Shown one piece after another: positions 1-11,700 of a stretch of DNA of 64,000 bases. Position 1 is the stretch's first letter. Each line of letters opens with the position of its first letter. Source of the stretch: Antedon bifida (Eukaryota; Echinodermata; Crinoidea; Comatulida; Antedonidae); the NCBI GenBank assembly GCA_963402885.1, contig OY727102.1, forward strand, positions 19,716,001-19,780,000. The letters run 5' to 3'. The notes beneath the pieces are model-generated. The model did no database searches. It was not told where the DNA came from and saw only the letters and a list, made by a program, of their open reading frames with translations. The position numbers were made by a program, and so were the translations under genes.

Positions 1-329
1 ACATCGTTGGATATTCCACAGCAAAACAGCCATAGAATGAATCTAAAATTAATCGACCGACTCTTAATCTCTCTTGTCAAATTATGTCATTTAAATCTAA
101 CATTATGTAGCCCATCGACCATAATCAGGAAGTTCACATGAATATAGGCCAAATATAATGATATTACGACACGGTTAAACACGCAACCTAAAATGTGCGG
201 GCTTCCATTTATTACGGTTATATTAGGAAATCATGTGTTGATTACTACTGTATTACTATTATGATAGTAAAACTAAATCGAATGTTGATAAATGACGGTC
301 CCAGATATCCAGGTCCGTCATATACATAC
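1..329 (-). other. Intron 1 of the SLC27A-like gene
   Basis: This stretch follows the splice donor GTATGTAT (read on the minus strand, positions 329 to 322) of the first SLC27A-like coding exon. It is AT-rich and I see no exon or named repeat in it. The rest of the gene lies left of the window. Confidence 0.6.
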
Positions 330-810
330 CTCCACCGCACACTAGTACCTTTGATCCCGATATCTTAATACAATGCAAAAGTCCCGTTCCACGAAGGTTA
401 TAATTTAAAAACGCACACGTGATTCCTATCTTGCGCATGCCGATAAACCACCAACAAAATGCCGGTTCATTCTTCATCATAAATGCCACCGTGTCAGTTT
501 GTTGAAGAAACTCGGTGTTCTTTGCGAAATTCGCCACTTTGTTGGACTCGATATCAACTTCTCCGTATGTATACATAACGTTATGAAACAAAATAAAGGG
601 CTTATATGGATGCTTTGCGACGCTTTGCAGAAATAAATCAACCACCATCAAATTATTATTTACACAATGCTCGTGAAACGAATTGAATGTACGAATTAAG
701 CGAATAATTCGGTAGTCATTCAGAAAAGCACTGCCATACTTTTTTTGCAGGTACAGAACTAAGGCTGCTGTACCGCCAATTCCAATCAACTTTTTCTGCG
801 ATTTATCCAT
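330..810 (-). CDS. SLC27A: SLC27A-like long-chain fatty acid transport protein / acyl-CoA synthetase, first coding exon
   Basis: N-terminal coding exon of a very-long-chain acyl-CoA synthetase of the FATP (SLC27A) family, which activates fatty acids to CoA esters at ER or peroxisomal membranes and supports uptake. The exon gives about 160 residues: a hydrophobic segment near residues 10-24, then the start of the AMP-binding enzyme domain with family landmarks KPFILF, YTYGEVD.SN.VA, NEPAFCW and LNYNLRGTGLLHC. I start at MDKSQKK (810); an in-frame upstream Met at 837 would add nine residues without similarity. The exon ends at GGTGGAG followed by GTATGT. The ATP/AMP catalytic motifs lie in later exons outside the window, so the subtype (SLC27A2/6-like rather than 1/4-like) is only inferred. 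It is head-to-head with the phosphatase gene. Confidence 0.85.
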
Positions 811-1488
811 TCCTGTTTGGTATAAAACAACACTCACGAATCCTTCACACCCTTTAAGCTGTTTCTTCAGTTACTGTAAAATAAAAGTAACCTTTGACCA
901 CCAGAAACTAGAAAGAATAATATAACGCCCCTTTCACACACCAGACAGCCAGCAGATAATCAAACATAAATTCATAATACAAATAATTGTGTTTACAGTA
1001 GCGGCAAACCCTCATATTATAATTAGGTCAATTCTGTGAACGATGAGCAGGCAATTTCGTACGGTACTATTTCTAGAGACAACTTACTGCGCGGGTGTTA
1101 AACATGATAATTTTAACATCCGCTTTAGGATAGGCTTCAGTTATTTTGTGTTGAGTGTTTTTCGAATCCTACCAAATATGTATTGTATAGGCTATATGCC
1201 TAGCACTTTGCTGACATATTTAAAAAAATGAGTTTGTAACTGAATATAATTACATACATCAGTACATTTTTTAATCTAAAAAGTTAAATCAAATTCGTGA
1301 TACCGCGCCTCTCTCCACTACGTCCCCCCACTAAACCCCTCGCGCGCTGAAAAACTTCGACCGTTGGGGGCGGGAACCTACTAAAAAAAAACCAAAACAA
1401 CAACAACACGACACGCACGTCGACTGAATGTCAGCATGCATGCCTCTGAATTTGTGTTTTATTACAACATTCAAACAACATTCCAGAA
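811..1488. promoter_or_regulatory. Divergent upstream region, SLC27A-like / PTPN9-like
   Basis: 678 bp between the start codons of two genes pointing away from each other. It is locally GC-richer at 1300-1380 (cgcgcctctctccac and gaccgttgggggcggg). It probably holds both promoters and 5' UTRs; no TATA box is convincing and transcription starts cannot be placed by eye. Confidence 0.5.
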
Positions 1489-4383
1489 ATGACAATATAC
1501 ACCCACATACGGCGCTCTGTAACACGCCACTCGAATGCTATTTTAGCTATTCTAATACTCATTAGTGTGATTTATTTCTGCAGTAGACACATTACTACGC
1601 CTAGGCCTCAAGATGATGATAGCAATATGGGTCCGAAGTTATCAGAAAAGGTACGTGACACGCGTAGGGAGTGCGCTGACTATTTACACGCAAGTAGTAG
1701 TAGATGAGCTAGGTAGGCCTAACTATTACATTATTATATCTGAAACGATTTGATTGGGACTAGAAATTTGATATTTAATACAGTTTTTTTCATTATCATA
1801 TATGAGTTGAGAGAATCAATGATACTTTTTTATTTGCTTCTTGACTCTTTTTTATATTAATTACTCCTAGCATAATGTATGTTGTTATTTTTAGTGCTGA
1901 AGTGAAATGCCCCACTCCCAATTTTCTTAATCCACCCCTGTTTTCATAATGTAAGCCTAGTATAATATATAGACCTACCATTGCAAAATAAAAAAGATAA
2001 CAAAAAATCCTAACACAGATTTATTGATTTGTTTTACAGAATGTAAAGGAAAACAAGTGTGTCCAGTCTCAACGAATATCAAACGCCATTCCCGGAGAAA
2101 GCATTCATCATGTAACCGACACGGGCACGATGACACCTGTGCAACTTGTGGAACATATGCAAACATTGAAAAGGCGTGGAATACGTACTGAATATGAAGC
2201 AATAGCAAACAAGATGCCTTCTGGGTCGTTCTCTTACTCAAGGTACCATCGTATGATGTACTGTAGGCCTACTACTACCCATATTAAGAGAAGGGGTGGT
2301 AAAGGCGGGGGTGGGGGACGGGGGTGGTAAAGGCGGAGGTGGTAAAGGAAAGGGGAACAACAACACCCTGACAAAGTGTCCCCTTAATAGGAATTGGGGT
2401 TGGCAGAAGTTGAAATATATATTGCCCAAGATTTGTTTTACAGAAAATCTAAAAATGGGACACCTCTATTTTGTCATAGGGGTGTCCCAATGGAGGGTTC
2501 TCTACTGTACCTTGGATAAGCTAGTCTTATCATTCATTATACCCCTGTATTAACTTTGCTTATAATTATCCTTTAGAAACAGCATCAACATGTACAAGAA
2601 TCGCTATAGCAACATCTTTTGTCTGGATGACACTAGAGTGAAACTGGAGACATCACATGATGACCTGACCTCTGATTACATACATGCAAACTATGTTGAT
2701 GGATTCATGCAAAAGAATGCATTCATAGCAGCGCAAGGTTTCTACATTTTCTTTTTTTTTTATTGAATGCAGTATGCCATTTTAATGTCATATTATTTAT
2801 TCACATTGAACAAAAATTGGAAAAAAAAAGAAGAAACTTATTGTCTGGGGAAGTCAATGAGTTTTTGGTTGAAACTAAAACGAATTAAAATTATATTAAA
2901 AGTTTTGGACAATACATCTTTAAAGCAATAAGCTGTATTAGAAGCTTATGATAGAATCATAAAACAAACAGAACTATCCACAAAATCTTGATTAATCTTT
3001 AAACAGCCTTGCTAGGAATTCTGGACCAGGCCAATTTCTTATCCCTCATTCTCGCTCTTGACCTCAATATGACCCTTGTATAAATACATGTTTATTGTAC
3101 ATTTTTAACTAGGGCCATTACCAAATACTGTAAACGATTTTTGGAGGATGGTCTGGCAGGAGAATGTCTTTGTGATTGTGATGACCACAAGGACAGAAGA
3201 AAGAGGGTTGATCAAGTGCAGCCAGTACTGGCCTAAAACTTTACAGGACTCTTTAAAATTTGGAGATATTACTGTTACTAATATGAAAGTTGATAAAAAG
3301 AAAGATTATATTGTCACAAGTTTACTGTTAAAGGACACAAAGGTAATGTACTGTTGGATTTGGTGAACATTGTTCTACCCAAAATTAGACCAAAACGTCC
3401 TAGTAAGTGTTGAGCCTCTTTTGTACCATGGAAGGACTCCATCTCCTTTTCATTACATTCACCTTCCACAGTTAACATAAAAAAACCTATTATCCAAAAC
3501 AGTTGATGTTAACATGATCACGAGTTGGTACTCTAAATGCTTTAAAGCTTTGTCTACACTATCAAACTTTATGTGAAAAAAAAATGTGATATCATATCAC
3601 TACCATATTTAAGCATATCACTACCATATTTAGGCACATCAAACTTTTTTTTTTGATAGTGTAGACAAAGCTTTAGTTTCCTTTTAGGTTGGATGGTGTA
3701 GGCAAGTGGCCCACTTCCAGTTTACTGGTTGGCCTGATTTTGGTGTGCCAGAGTCAGCAAAGTCAGTTTTGCAATTCCACAGTAAAATTCGACAATATCA
3801 GAAAGAAGCAGTAGCTTTGATGGGATCCAACTGGACAGGTCCTGAGGGTGGGCCACCAATATTGGTACATTGTAGTGCTGGAATTGGTAGGACAGGTAAG
3901 CCTATTTTGTTAGAGCAGTTTAATTGCCCATTTTCACCAGATATGGTTTTAACTACCTAACTATTGAAAAAAAGTCTTGACTGGTTTTTATATAAAACTA
4001 ATATTGAACATTTAAAAAAAATTCATTCACGACGAAACGGGCCGGTGGATCTCAGCTCACGTAGAGAGAGTCGAGGCTAGCCTGTTTCTGCGGCCTACAC
4101 TATCTGTTACAGCTGAGCTTTAAATAAGAGTTTCTCGGTCGGTCAAAATTTATAATTTTAAATTTTCATTGCAGGAACATTGTGTGCTATTGATATAACA
4201 CTAGCACGATTGGAAGTCACTCAAAAGTTGAATATATACGATACTGTACGAAAAATCCGAACACAGCGTGCCTTTACGGTCCAGACGCTTGACCAATATG
4301 AATTCATACATTTTGCTGTTATTGAAAGTCTACAAAAACAGGGAAAGCTTGCAACTATTGACTGGTCAAACTACAGGTTATAG
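1489..4383 (+). CDS. PTPN9-like: PTPN9-like protein tyrosine phosphatase with N-terminal membrane segment
   Basis: Classical non-receptor-type tyrosine phosphatase that removes phosphate from phosphotyrosine. Coding exons 1489-1650, 2040-2242, 2577-2737, 3113-3342, 3688-3895 and 4175-4383 join in frame to 390 residues plus stop. The catalytic domain shows the pTyr loop KNRY, the WPD loop (GWPDFGVP), the P-loop [10 protein letters not shown] with nucleophile Cys and Arg, and a Q-loop (QTLDQYEF), so it should be active. Wording around [14 protein letters not shown] and RTQRAF matches PTPN9/MEG2 best. Known vertebrate PTPN9 has an N-terminal CRAL-TRIO lipid-binding domain; here exon 1 instead encodes a short basic stretch and one hydrophobic segment (residues about 17-32). 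Introns carry a GC-rich GGTGGTAAAGG stretch (2290-2350) and one MITE. An alternative distal 5' exon with CRAL-TRIO cannot be excluded. Confidence 0.88.
3544..3675. mobile_element. Palindromic MITE copy
   Basis: Both TIRs present (AAAGCTTTGTCTACACTATC / GATAGTGTAGACAAAGCTTT). In a PTPN9-like intron, ending just upstream of exon 5. Confidence 0.85.
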
Positions 4384-5086
4384 TAAAAACACAAATACCC
4401 TGTTGGCAGATGCTTTGTTACTTACTGTAGTTTGACTGTAAACCTGTGTACAGATATTTAATTTTTAATACAGTATAATTTATTTTACAGTATATATAGG
4501 TAAGTACTGTATATATATATGTAAATATTATCAAGGATTTTTACCATTTGTTTTTTTATTGTGCATGGTTCCATTATAGTGGAATAATACAAATAGAATT
4601 AAAAGAGGAACAATTATATTTTAATTGTTTTTATTTTGAATTTATTATTGTTACTGTACATTATTTGCAATAGTAATACTATTATATCAAAGAAAGTTGA
4701 TCTGGCTAAACTAGGGAGGAGTTATTGTAATACGTTGAAATAAATCCATCATTCTTTGAAGTTAAACCAAGTAAAATTAGTTAAAACTTGTGCTGTTTAA
4801 GGAGGGTAAATGACCCAAAATCTTTGATGACCTATTTGGCTTAAGGTCAAACCCAGTCAAAAACATCAACTGGTGGCGCTGCATTGACAATTTTACCTAA
4901 CTTGATTTTACTCCAAATCTCAAAATGCTATTATAATAACTCCTAAGTTGGAACAAATTGTTTTAATTGTTTGTCCTCAAGTTTATCTGAAAGGCAATAG
5001 GAACTCAACATGTGTAGTGTACAGTGTACTGTCAGTGCAAACCCACCTGTATATTCTTTCTCAACCTATCTCCACTTTAGCTGGGC
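4384..5086. other. Convergent intergenic region PTPN9-like / ADAL
   Basis: Spacer between two converging genes, presumably both 3' UTRs. It is AT-rich with TATATA runs near 4490-4525 and no open frame with recognisable similarity. Confidence 0.5.
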
Positions 5087-8000
5087 CTACAAGCCTAGAT
5101 CAGTTTTTAATATTGTCCACTGATGTCTCAACCTTTCCTTTACATTGTCACTTTCAAATACAGAATCAATACTTTTAAATGAGATGTTGTATAGTTGCTG
5201 CTTTGTGAAATTGAATGTGTTTGCCACAATGTTGTATTCCTTGGATACAGACGTCAGCATCAAACCCTTGTCATCTGTCTGCAATGAAAACATACGTTTA
5301 ATCAGTTATAATAATTAGTAATTAGCTATGTTAATATGTGATTAAAATTAATATGAAATCAAACTATTGTACAAAAGTATAAACAAAAAATATTAATATA
5401 ATACAGCACTGAAGAGTAGAAAACAATTATGTGTAAATAATGGTCATAAGAAATAACATGGATTCTATATTTTTGTTTACCGCTTACCAATACTGCTCGT
5501 CTGTGTAAATGGGCCTTAATTATAAAGGGATAAAACAATCATGTTAGAGGCATTGGTTTTAAAATACTGTATTATGCACATGTTGCAGTATGTTTACCCT
5601 TTAAGCTCTGTCCACACTATCACACTTTTTTAACAAAATAGAAATTGATGTGCCCAAATATGGTAGTAATATGACATCATCATGTCCATATATGGGCACA
5701 TCACATGAAGCTTAATAGTGTAGACAGAGCTTTAACTAAAATCAAATGAATATAGTACTTACACAAATTATACATGGATGTTTCTTGTCATACCAATACT
5801 TGAAGTGATGTTTATCAAACGAGGAAACTGTCTGGCCTAGTATGTTAGATGTTAAACATGCCTCTGTAGTAGATACAAATGATATCTAGTCATTTCTGCA
5901 TACATTATAGCTGCTTTATTGACATGGAGTGTTTACTCCATTGTTCTGTTTTCCTCGGATAAGGACTATAAACAGTACAGTAGGTCTGTGTATATTCTGG
6001 CACTTAACAAAAGCTAGTACATCTTTTGAGAGTATCCCATCATACTAGTACATACTGCATTAAGTGGATTGAATATTTAGGCACTCCTATATTGCTACCT
6101 AGGATATGACACTTCAAGCTCTGTCTACACTATCAAACTTTATGCGACAACAAAATGTGATGTGCCCACATATGTCATATCACTACCATATTTGGGTACA
6201 TCACACTTTTTTTTGATAGTGTAGACAGAGCTTTAGGGAAGAATGTTATTGAAACAGTTAACATCAAACTGCATTGAGACAGACAGTATAATCTGCTATC
6301 AAACATGACTACATCACAATGACAAATTCACCCACCTACAGGGATGTTAAATTGTTGTGTTATGTCTACTAAATCCTGCCTTCCACCAGCCTCAGGGTGA
6401 ATGTACGTCCCATGTCCAATCCTATCAGGTGGAACAGATAGTAACAAGGCACTTTCGTCTACCCTATCTGTCCTCTGCAAATCAAATGTTTACATACAAA
6501 ACATCAAGTTACAGTACATTGTATTATAGTCATTTTTTATTTTCTCAATTAAATTTTATAAACAGACATTGAATTATATTTTTATTTTATTATTTTTTAG
6601 CACGAAGTAATGTAATTTATCCTATTTTACCTCAGCAATGTGAAGAGCGAGTTTAAGGCCAGACTTCTTAGCATCCTTTAAAAGAGGAACAAATGCAGCC
6701 ATATCACCAAGCTGAAATAAGCCAATAAGAATACTTTAATAATAGTGGTTATAATGATTTTACAGAAATAATTTGCTCTTACTGTTTAAAGATTAACTTT
6801 TCTAGCAAGGAGACAGTTGTAACAACTTACATTTGGGTTACCACTCAAGTCAATGCCTATCACTATCCCATTACTCTTGGACTTGAATTGTTTGGCTAAT
6901 TCTATTGTTTCCATAGCAACATCCACGCCTCTACTTCTATCAACTGATAATAGGAACCTAAAAATAAGAGTTTTCCTTTCAATTTAGAGAATGAAAAAGT
7001 GGATGCATCTAACTGAATTTTGATTCTAAACATTTAGGCAAGTAAATTTGTATTTTTCCCTTTCTGTAACTCACCTAACAATTATGTTTAAATCTTCTTT
7101 TATAGCTTTCTCAATTCCTTTTAAAACAGCTTCTACATACGATTGCTTTGTCATTCCTTTAAAACAAAAAAGTCACCAAACACATTTTTACTTCTTTTTA
7201 GATTGGCACTATGTATCAAAAGTAGCTTATACTGTAGAATCATACATAAATCTCTGTTTACACTATCAAACTAGTTTGACAACAACAAATGTGATGTGCC
7301 CAAATATGGTAGTGATATGCCAAGATATGGTAGTGATACGACATCATCATGTCCATATATGGGCACATACTACTTGATACATCCTACCTGTACTGGTAAC
7401 ATCTCTTGGTGTGCTTCTCAATTCTAGATAACGCACATTTTCATCAGCAAATTCTTTGATTACATCATATGTTACCATGGAAACTGTGTCAGTGTCTGTT
7501 ACAAGTTGATGCAATATTGGAAACATTTCAAAGGTCCTTAAAATGAAGATAAAAAAAACTAGCAACAATGCATTATTTGTGTATCATTTTAAAGTAGGCC
7601 TACATTTCACAATAATTCTTTTGAATTTTAATTAAACATAAAAAACTCTCAATATTTGTAATTATTATAATAAAACATTCAACTAAATTGACAATTGTTC
7701 CAAATGAAGGATAGCACAGTTTTATTTTATTCAATAATGGAAAATCATAGAGATAGTTAAACAGCATCATCATCTGTTAAGCTCTGTCTACATTATCAAA
7801 CTTTATGTGACAAAAAAGTGTGATGTACCCATAATATATGGTAGTGCTATGCCCAAATATAAAGTGATATGATATCATGTCCATATATGGGCACATCACA
7901 TTTTTTGTCTACGAAATAAGTGTGAATGTAGCTTTACTCATTAAGGTTCTTCTTTTCTCCCTCCTTAACAGAGGTAATCCATTTATTCAACTTCTTCATG

Positions 8001-8521
8001 TCCACACCCGAGAGGTCATCCTTGTTTTGGATGATCTTCTCCATTGTACATGCACTGATTGAGCCATTGATATGAGCATGAAGTTCCTGTATATAGAAAC
8101 AAATATTTGGTGAATGGAAGTTTATATACTTTTTATATACAAAAATGTTTAATTTGTATTTAATCTTAATGCATTTCTAACTCAATTACCGTATCAGTAG
8201 TTACTAACTCTGAGGCGAGAATGAATTTAGTATTATGAAACATAGGGCTACAACACAATAGGCCCTATATAGTCTACTCTAGTACTACTAAACTAGCTAG
8301 CTAGACCTAGCTAGCCTAGCTAGTGTAGCAAGCTAGGTCTACACTACAATAGAATAGGAGGTTTGACAATCTAGTAGGCCTAGGCCTAGAGCTTACTACT
8401 TTAGACTACTAGGCAATCAGCTTATCCCTAAAATACATTGCAAATGATCACTGAAATTTAAATTATGGCATTAATGTAAATGACTAACAATTTTTGGCAG
8501 TGCTCTACAAAACTCTTCCAT
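5087..8521 (-). CDS. ADAL: Adenosine deaminase-like protein (N6-methyl-AMP deaminase)
   Basis: Cytosolic metal-dependent deaminase of the ADAL/MAPDA family; family members hydrolyse N6-methyl-AMP to IMP in modified-nucleotide clearance. Nine coding exons, in transcript order: 8489-8521, 7938-8086, 7388-7536, 7075-7156, 6831-6957, 6631-6711, 6336-6474, 5763-5863, 5087-5278. They join in frame to 350 residues, close to the usual family length. Visible landmarks: ELHAHINGS (HxH zinc ligands), RYLELRSTPR, GIDLSGNP, LALHIAE (third His and catalytic Glu), RIGHG, CLTSN and CTDDKG (terminal Asp pair). Start MEEFCRALPKIE fits the family N terminus. Introns hold four MITE copies. It shares a 212-bp upstream region with PEX11. 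Confidence 0.95.
5602..5734. mobile_element. Palindromic MITE copy
   Basis: Both TIRs (AAGCTCTGTCCACACTATCA / ATAGTGTAGACAGAGCTTTA) and the CCATATATGG core; ADAL last intron. Confidence 0.85.
6116..6234. mobile_element. Palindromic MITE copy
   Basis: Both TIRs intact; shortened interior. ADAL intron. Confidence 0.85.
7249..7370. mobile_element. Palindromic MITE copy, right end lost
   Basis: Left TIR remnant (TCTGTTTACACTATCAAACTA) and core through CCATATATGGGCACAT; no right TIR. ADAL intron. Confidence 0.7.
7779..7936. mobile_element. Palindromic MITE copy, degenerate right end
   Basis: Left TIR and core clear, right TIR eroded. It ends just inside the ADAL exon 2 donor region. Confidence 0.7.
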
Positions 8522-8733
8522 TTCTCCCTTCGATTCCCCACGTGTCGTGTGTGTCAAAAAAAGAAAATAAACTTTTAACAGAACTGAACAATAGAGGGCG
8601 GTTTATTTGATTTTGGGAATGCCTTGCTGGTCGGCCCCGCCCCCGTGCGTGTGTCATGTGCATTGTGCAGGGTTGTTGACGAACATCGTAGGCCTAGCCA
8701 GTAGCCTAGAAAAGAAAACCTAGAGAGGTTGCA
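8522..8733. promoter_or_regulatory. Compact bidirectional promoter ADAL / PEX11
   Basis: Only 212 bp separate the two start codons, so both promoters must overlap. Visible motifs are an E-box CACGTG at 8539-8544 and a GC-box-like CCCCGCCCCCG around 8635-8645. No TATA box is seen. Confidence 0.6.
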
Positions 8734-11700
8734 ATGGATGTAGCTACACATATTGTGAAGTTTGGTGGCCAGACAAATGGAAGAGACAAGTTGTTCAGGT
8801 AAAAGGATTTGCAGTTCAGACAGTTTTATATAATAAAAATGGGCCTCTAAAAATAGTACTCACCGTATACACAGTATAGTAGGCCTATAATTAGTTATCC
8901 GCTTGGTATACCAAGCGGATAACTCCTTGTAATTGTATGAGATCAATATTTTTTTTCTGTATTATTAGTTATCCGCTTGGTATACCAAGCGGATAACTCC
9001 TTGTAATTGTATGAGATCAATATTTTTTTTCTGTATTATTCTTCTTTCCTTCCTTCCTTTTTGTGAGTCGTGTTCCTCTAAAATGTGTAAACATAACATT
9101 TCATAACTTTGACAACATATGGGCATTTACGTGAAGTTGTGCACCTCCTATTTTTGAATGACGTCATAGTTGCGCAACGTGACTTATGCGCAATTTTATG
9201 AATTTCAATGATTGATCATAGATTAAAAACCAAAAGTCATTTAGTATTGACACTTTGACAAAATTTAAGTCATATCAGGGGCAAACTTTCTACGGATTAA
9301 AAATGGCATGTTTGACAAGAAGTTACGCGCGCACGCGCATTTAAAATTTCAAAATGCGCAAAATTAATTTCTAATCAACTTTTTACGCGTTTCTTGTCAT
9401 TTTGAGCATGTCAAAAATTCCCACGGGCGCGCAATTTTTTAAGCGCGCGGTGCGCACATAGCGTTAAAAACATATTTTTTTCTCTTGAATTATATTTTTC
9501 AAGCCTTTCCCAGTGATTTTGAAAACAATTTAGACCTTTTCCAGTTTAAATAACGCCATACGAACACGTTGAATTAGACAATTCGTGCGCGTTTTTTATG
9601 AAAAAGCTTAAAAAATCGTCAAAATTATGTCTTTTTTTAAACAGTCATAGTTTCTAAAGTAAACCGTTAACCGTTTATTTTTATTACAAAATCTAGAAGT
9701 TGATGAGTTGTAGATATCGGATCATGCATCAATAAGGCTAAAAAAACATTGTGACGTCATCGTATGGCCACACGAATGTAAAATATAGGATTTTTGTCTC
9801 TTTCGTTATTGCTCATCACATTCAATGGAGCGCATCGCGCTTATCTGTATTCCTTTTTCTCCTACATTTATATATTGTGTAGGTCAATCAACTTTCTTTA
9901 GCATGAGATAAAAATATTTTAATTTTTATGACGTCATCATGCCTAAAAATTTTAATTACGTGGGTCATTAATTTCATCTTTACAGTAAATTTTAATCTGT
10001 AATAGCTCGTAAGAATAAAATGTGATAATCACGATTAAAACGTTTTCTGGAAGCTATTGGATTGTAGATACGAATTCATGTAAACATTTTGTCAATCGGA
10101 TGTTGTGACGTCATCATATGGCCAGTTGAATAAAAAAAGTCGTATTTTCATATTTTGCGTAATAGTTCATCACATTTAAAAAGGTGCGCATCTATATTTT
10201 ACGTATTCAAATTTCTTCTACACGTTAATATGTTGTTCCTGAGATAATTTCCTTCTGAAATTGCTATCTAAGTGTTTCATTTTGATACCGTCGCCATGTT
10301 AAAAATTGGAATAAATGGCGGGTCCCGTAATTTCACCTATTCTACACTGTATGTAATATGTATACAGCTTATACTGTTTGCATGTATATACTATATGACA
10401 CAAAATTCAGCACTAACAGCATGTCATATTCTTCAGTTCTTGTCATAATGCCATAATCTTTATCTGTGTGCAATATTCCAACGTATGACGTGCACGTGGC
10501 GTTTGTCGTGGTGCGGATAACTAACTCGTCAAAGTGACGAGTTTCATGTCTAGTTCTTCTTTCCTTCCTTCCTTTTTGTGAGTCGTGTTCCTCTAAAATG
10601 TGTAAACATAACATTTCATAACTTTGACAACATATGGGCATTTACGTGAAGTTGTGCACCTCCTATTTTTGAATGACGTCATAGTTGCGCAACGTGACTT
10701 ATGCGCAATTTTATGAATTTCAATGATTGATCATAGATTAAAAACCAAAAGTCATTTAGTATTGACACTTTGACAAAATTTAAGTCATATCAGGGGCAAA
10801 CTTTCTACGGATTAAAAATGGCATGTTTGACAAGAAGTTACGCGCGCACGCGCATTTAAAATTTCAAAATGCGCAAAATTAATTTCTAATCAACTTTTTA
10901 CGCGTTTCTTGTCATTTTGAGCATGTCAAAAATTCCCACGGGCGCGCAATTTTTTATGCGCGCGGTGCGCACATAGCGTTAAAAGCATATTTTTTTCTCT
11001 TGAATTATATTTTTCAAACCTTTCCCAGTGATTTTGAAAACAATTTAGACCTTTTCCAGTTTAAATAACGCCATACGAACACGTTGAATTAGACAATTCA
11101 TGCGCGTTTTTTATGAAAAAGCTTAAAAAATCGTCAAAATTATGTCTTTTTTTAAACAGTCATAGTTTCTAAAGTAAACCGTTAACCGTTTATTTTTATT
11201 ACAAAATCTAGAAGTTGATGAGTTGTAGATATCGGATCATGCATCAATAAGGCTAAAAAAACATTGTGACGTCATCGTATGGCCACACGAATGTAAAATA
11301 TAGGATTTTTGTCTCTTTCGTTATTGCTCATCACATTCAATGGAGCGCATCGCGCTTATCTGTATTCCTTTTTCTCCTACATTTATATATTGTGTAGGTC
11401 AATCAACTTTCTTTAGCATGAGATAAAAATATTTTAATTTTTATGACGTCATCATGCCTAAAAATTTTAATTACGTGGGTCATTAATTTCATCTTTACAG
11501 TAAATTTTAATCTGTAATAGCTCGTAAGAATAAAATGTGATAATCACGATTAAAACGTTTTCTGGAAGCTATTGGATTGTAGATACGAATTCATGTAAAC
11601 ATTTTGCCAATCGGATGTTGTGACGTCATCATATGGCCAGTTGAATAAAAAAAGTCGTATTTTCATATTTTGCGTAATAGTTCATCACATTTAAAAGGGT

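Noticed and set aside
10369..10641. Minus-strand open frame of about 90 codons
   Set aside because: It spans the junction of the two Helitron-like units, has no similarity and is fully inside a repeat.
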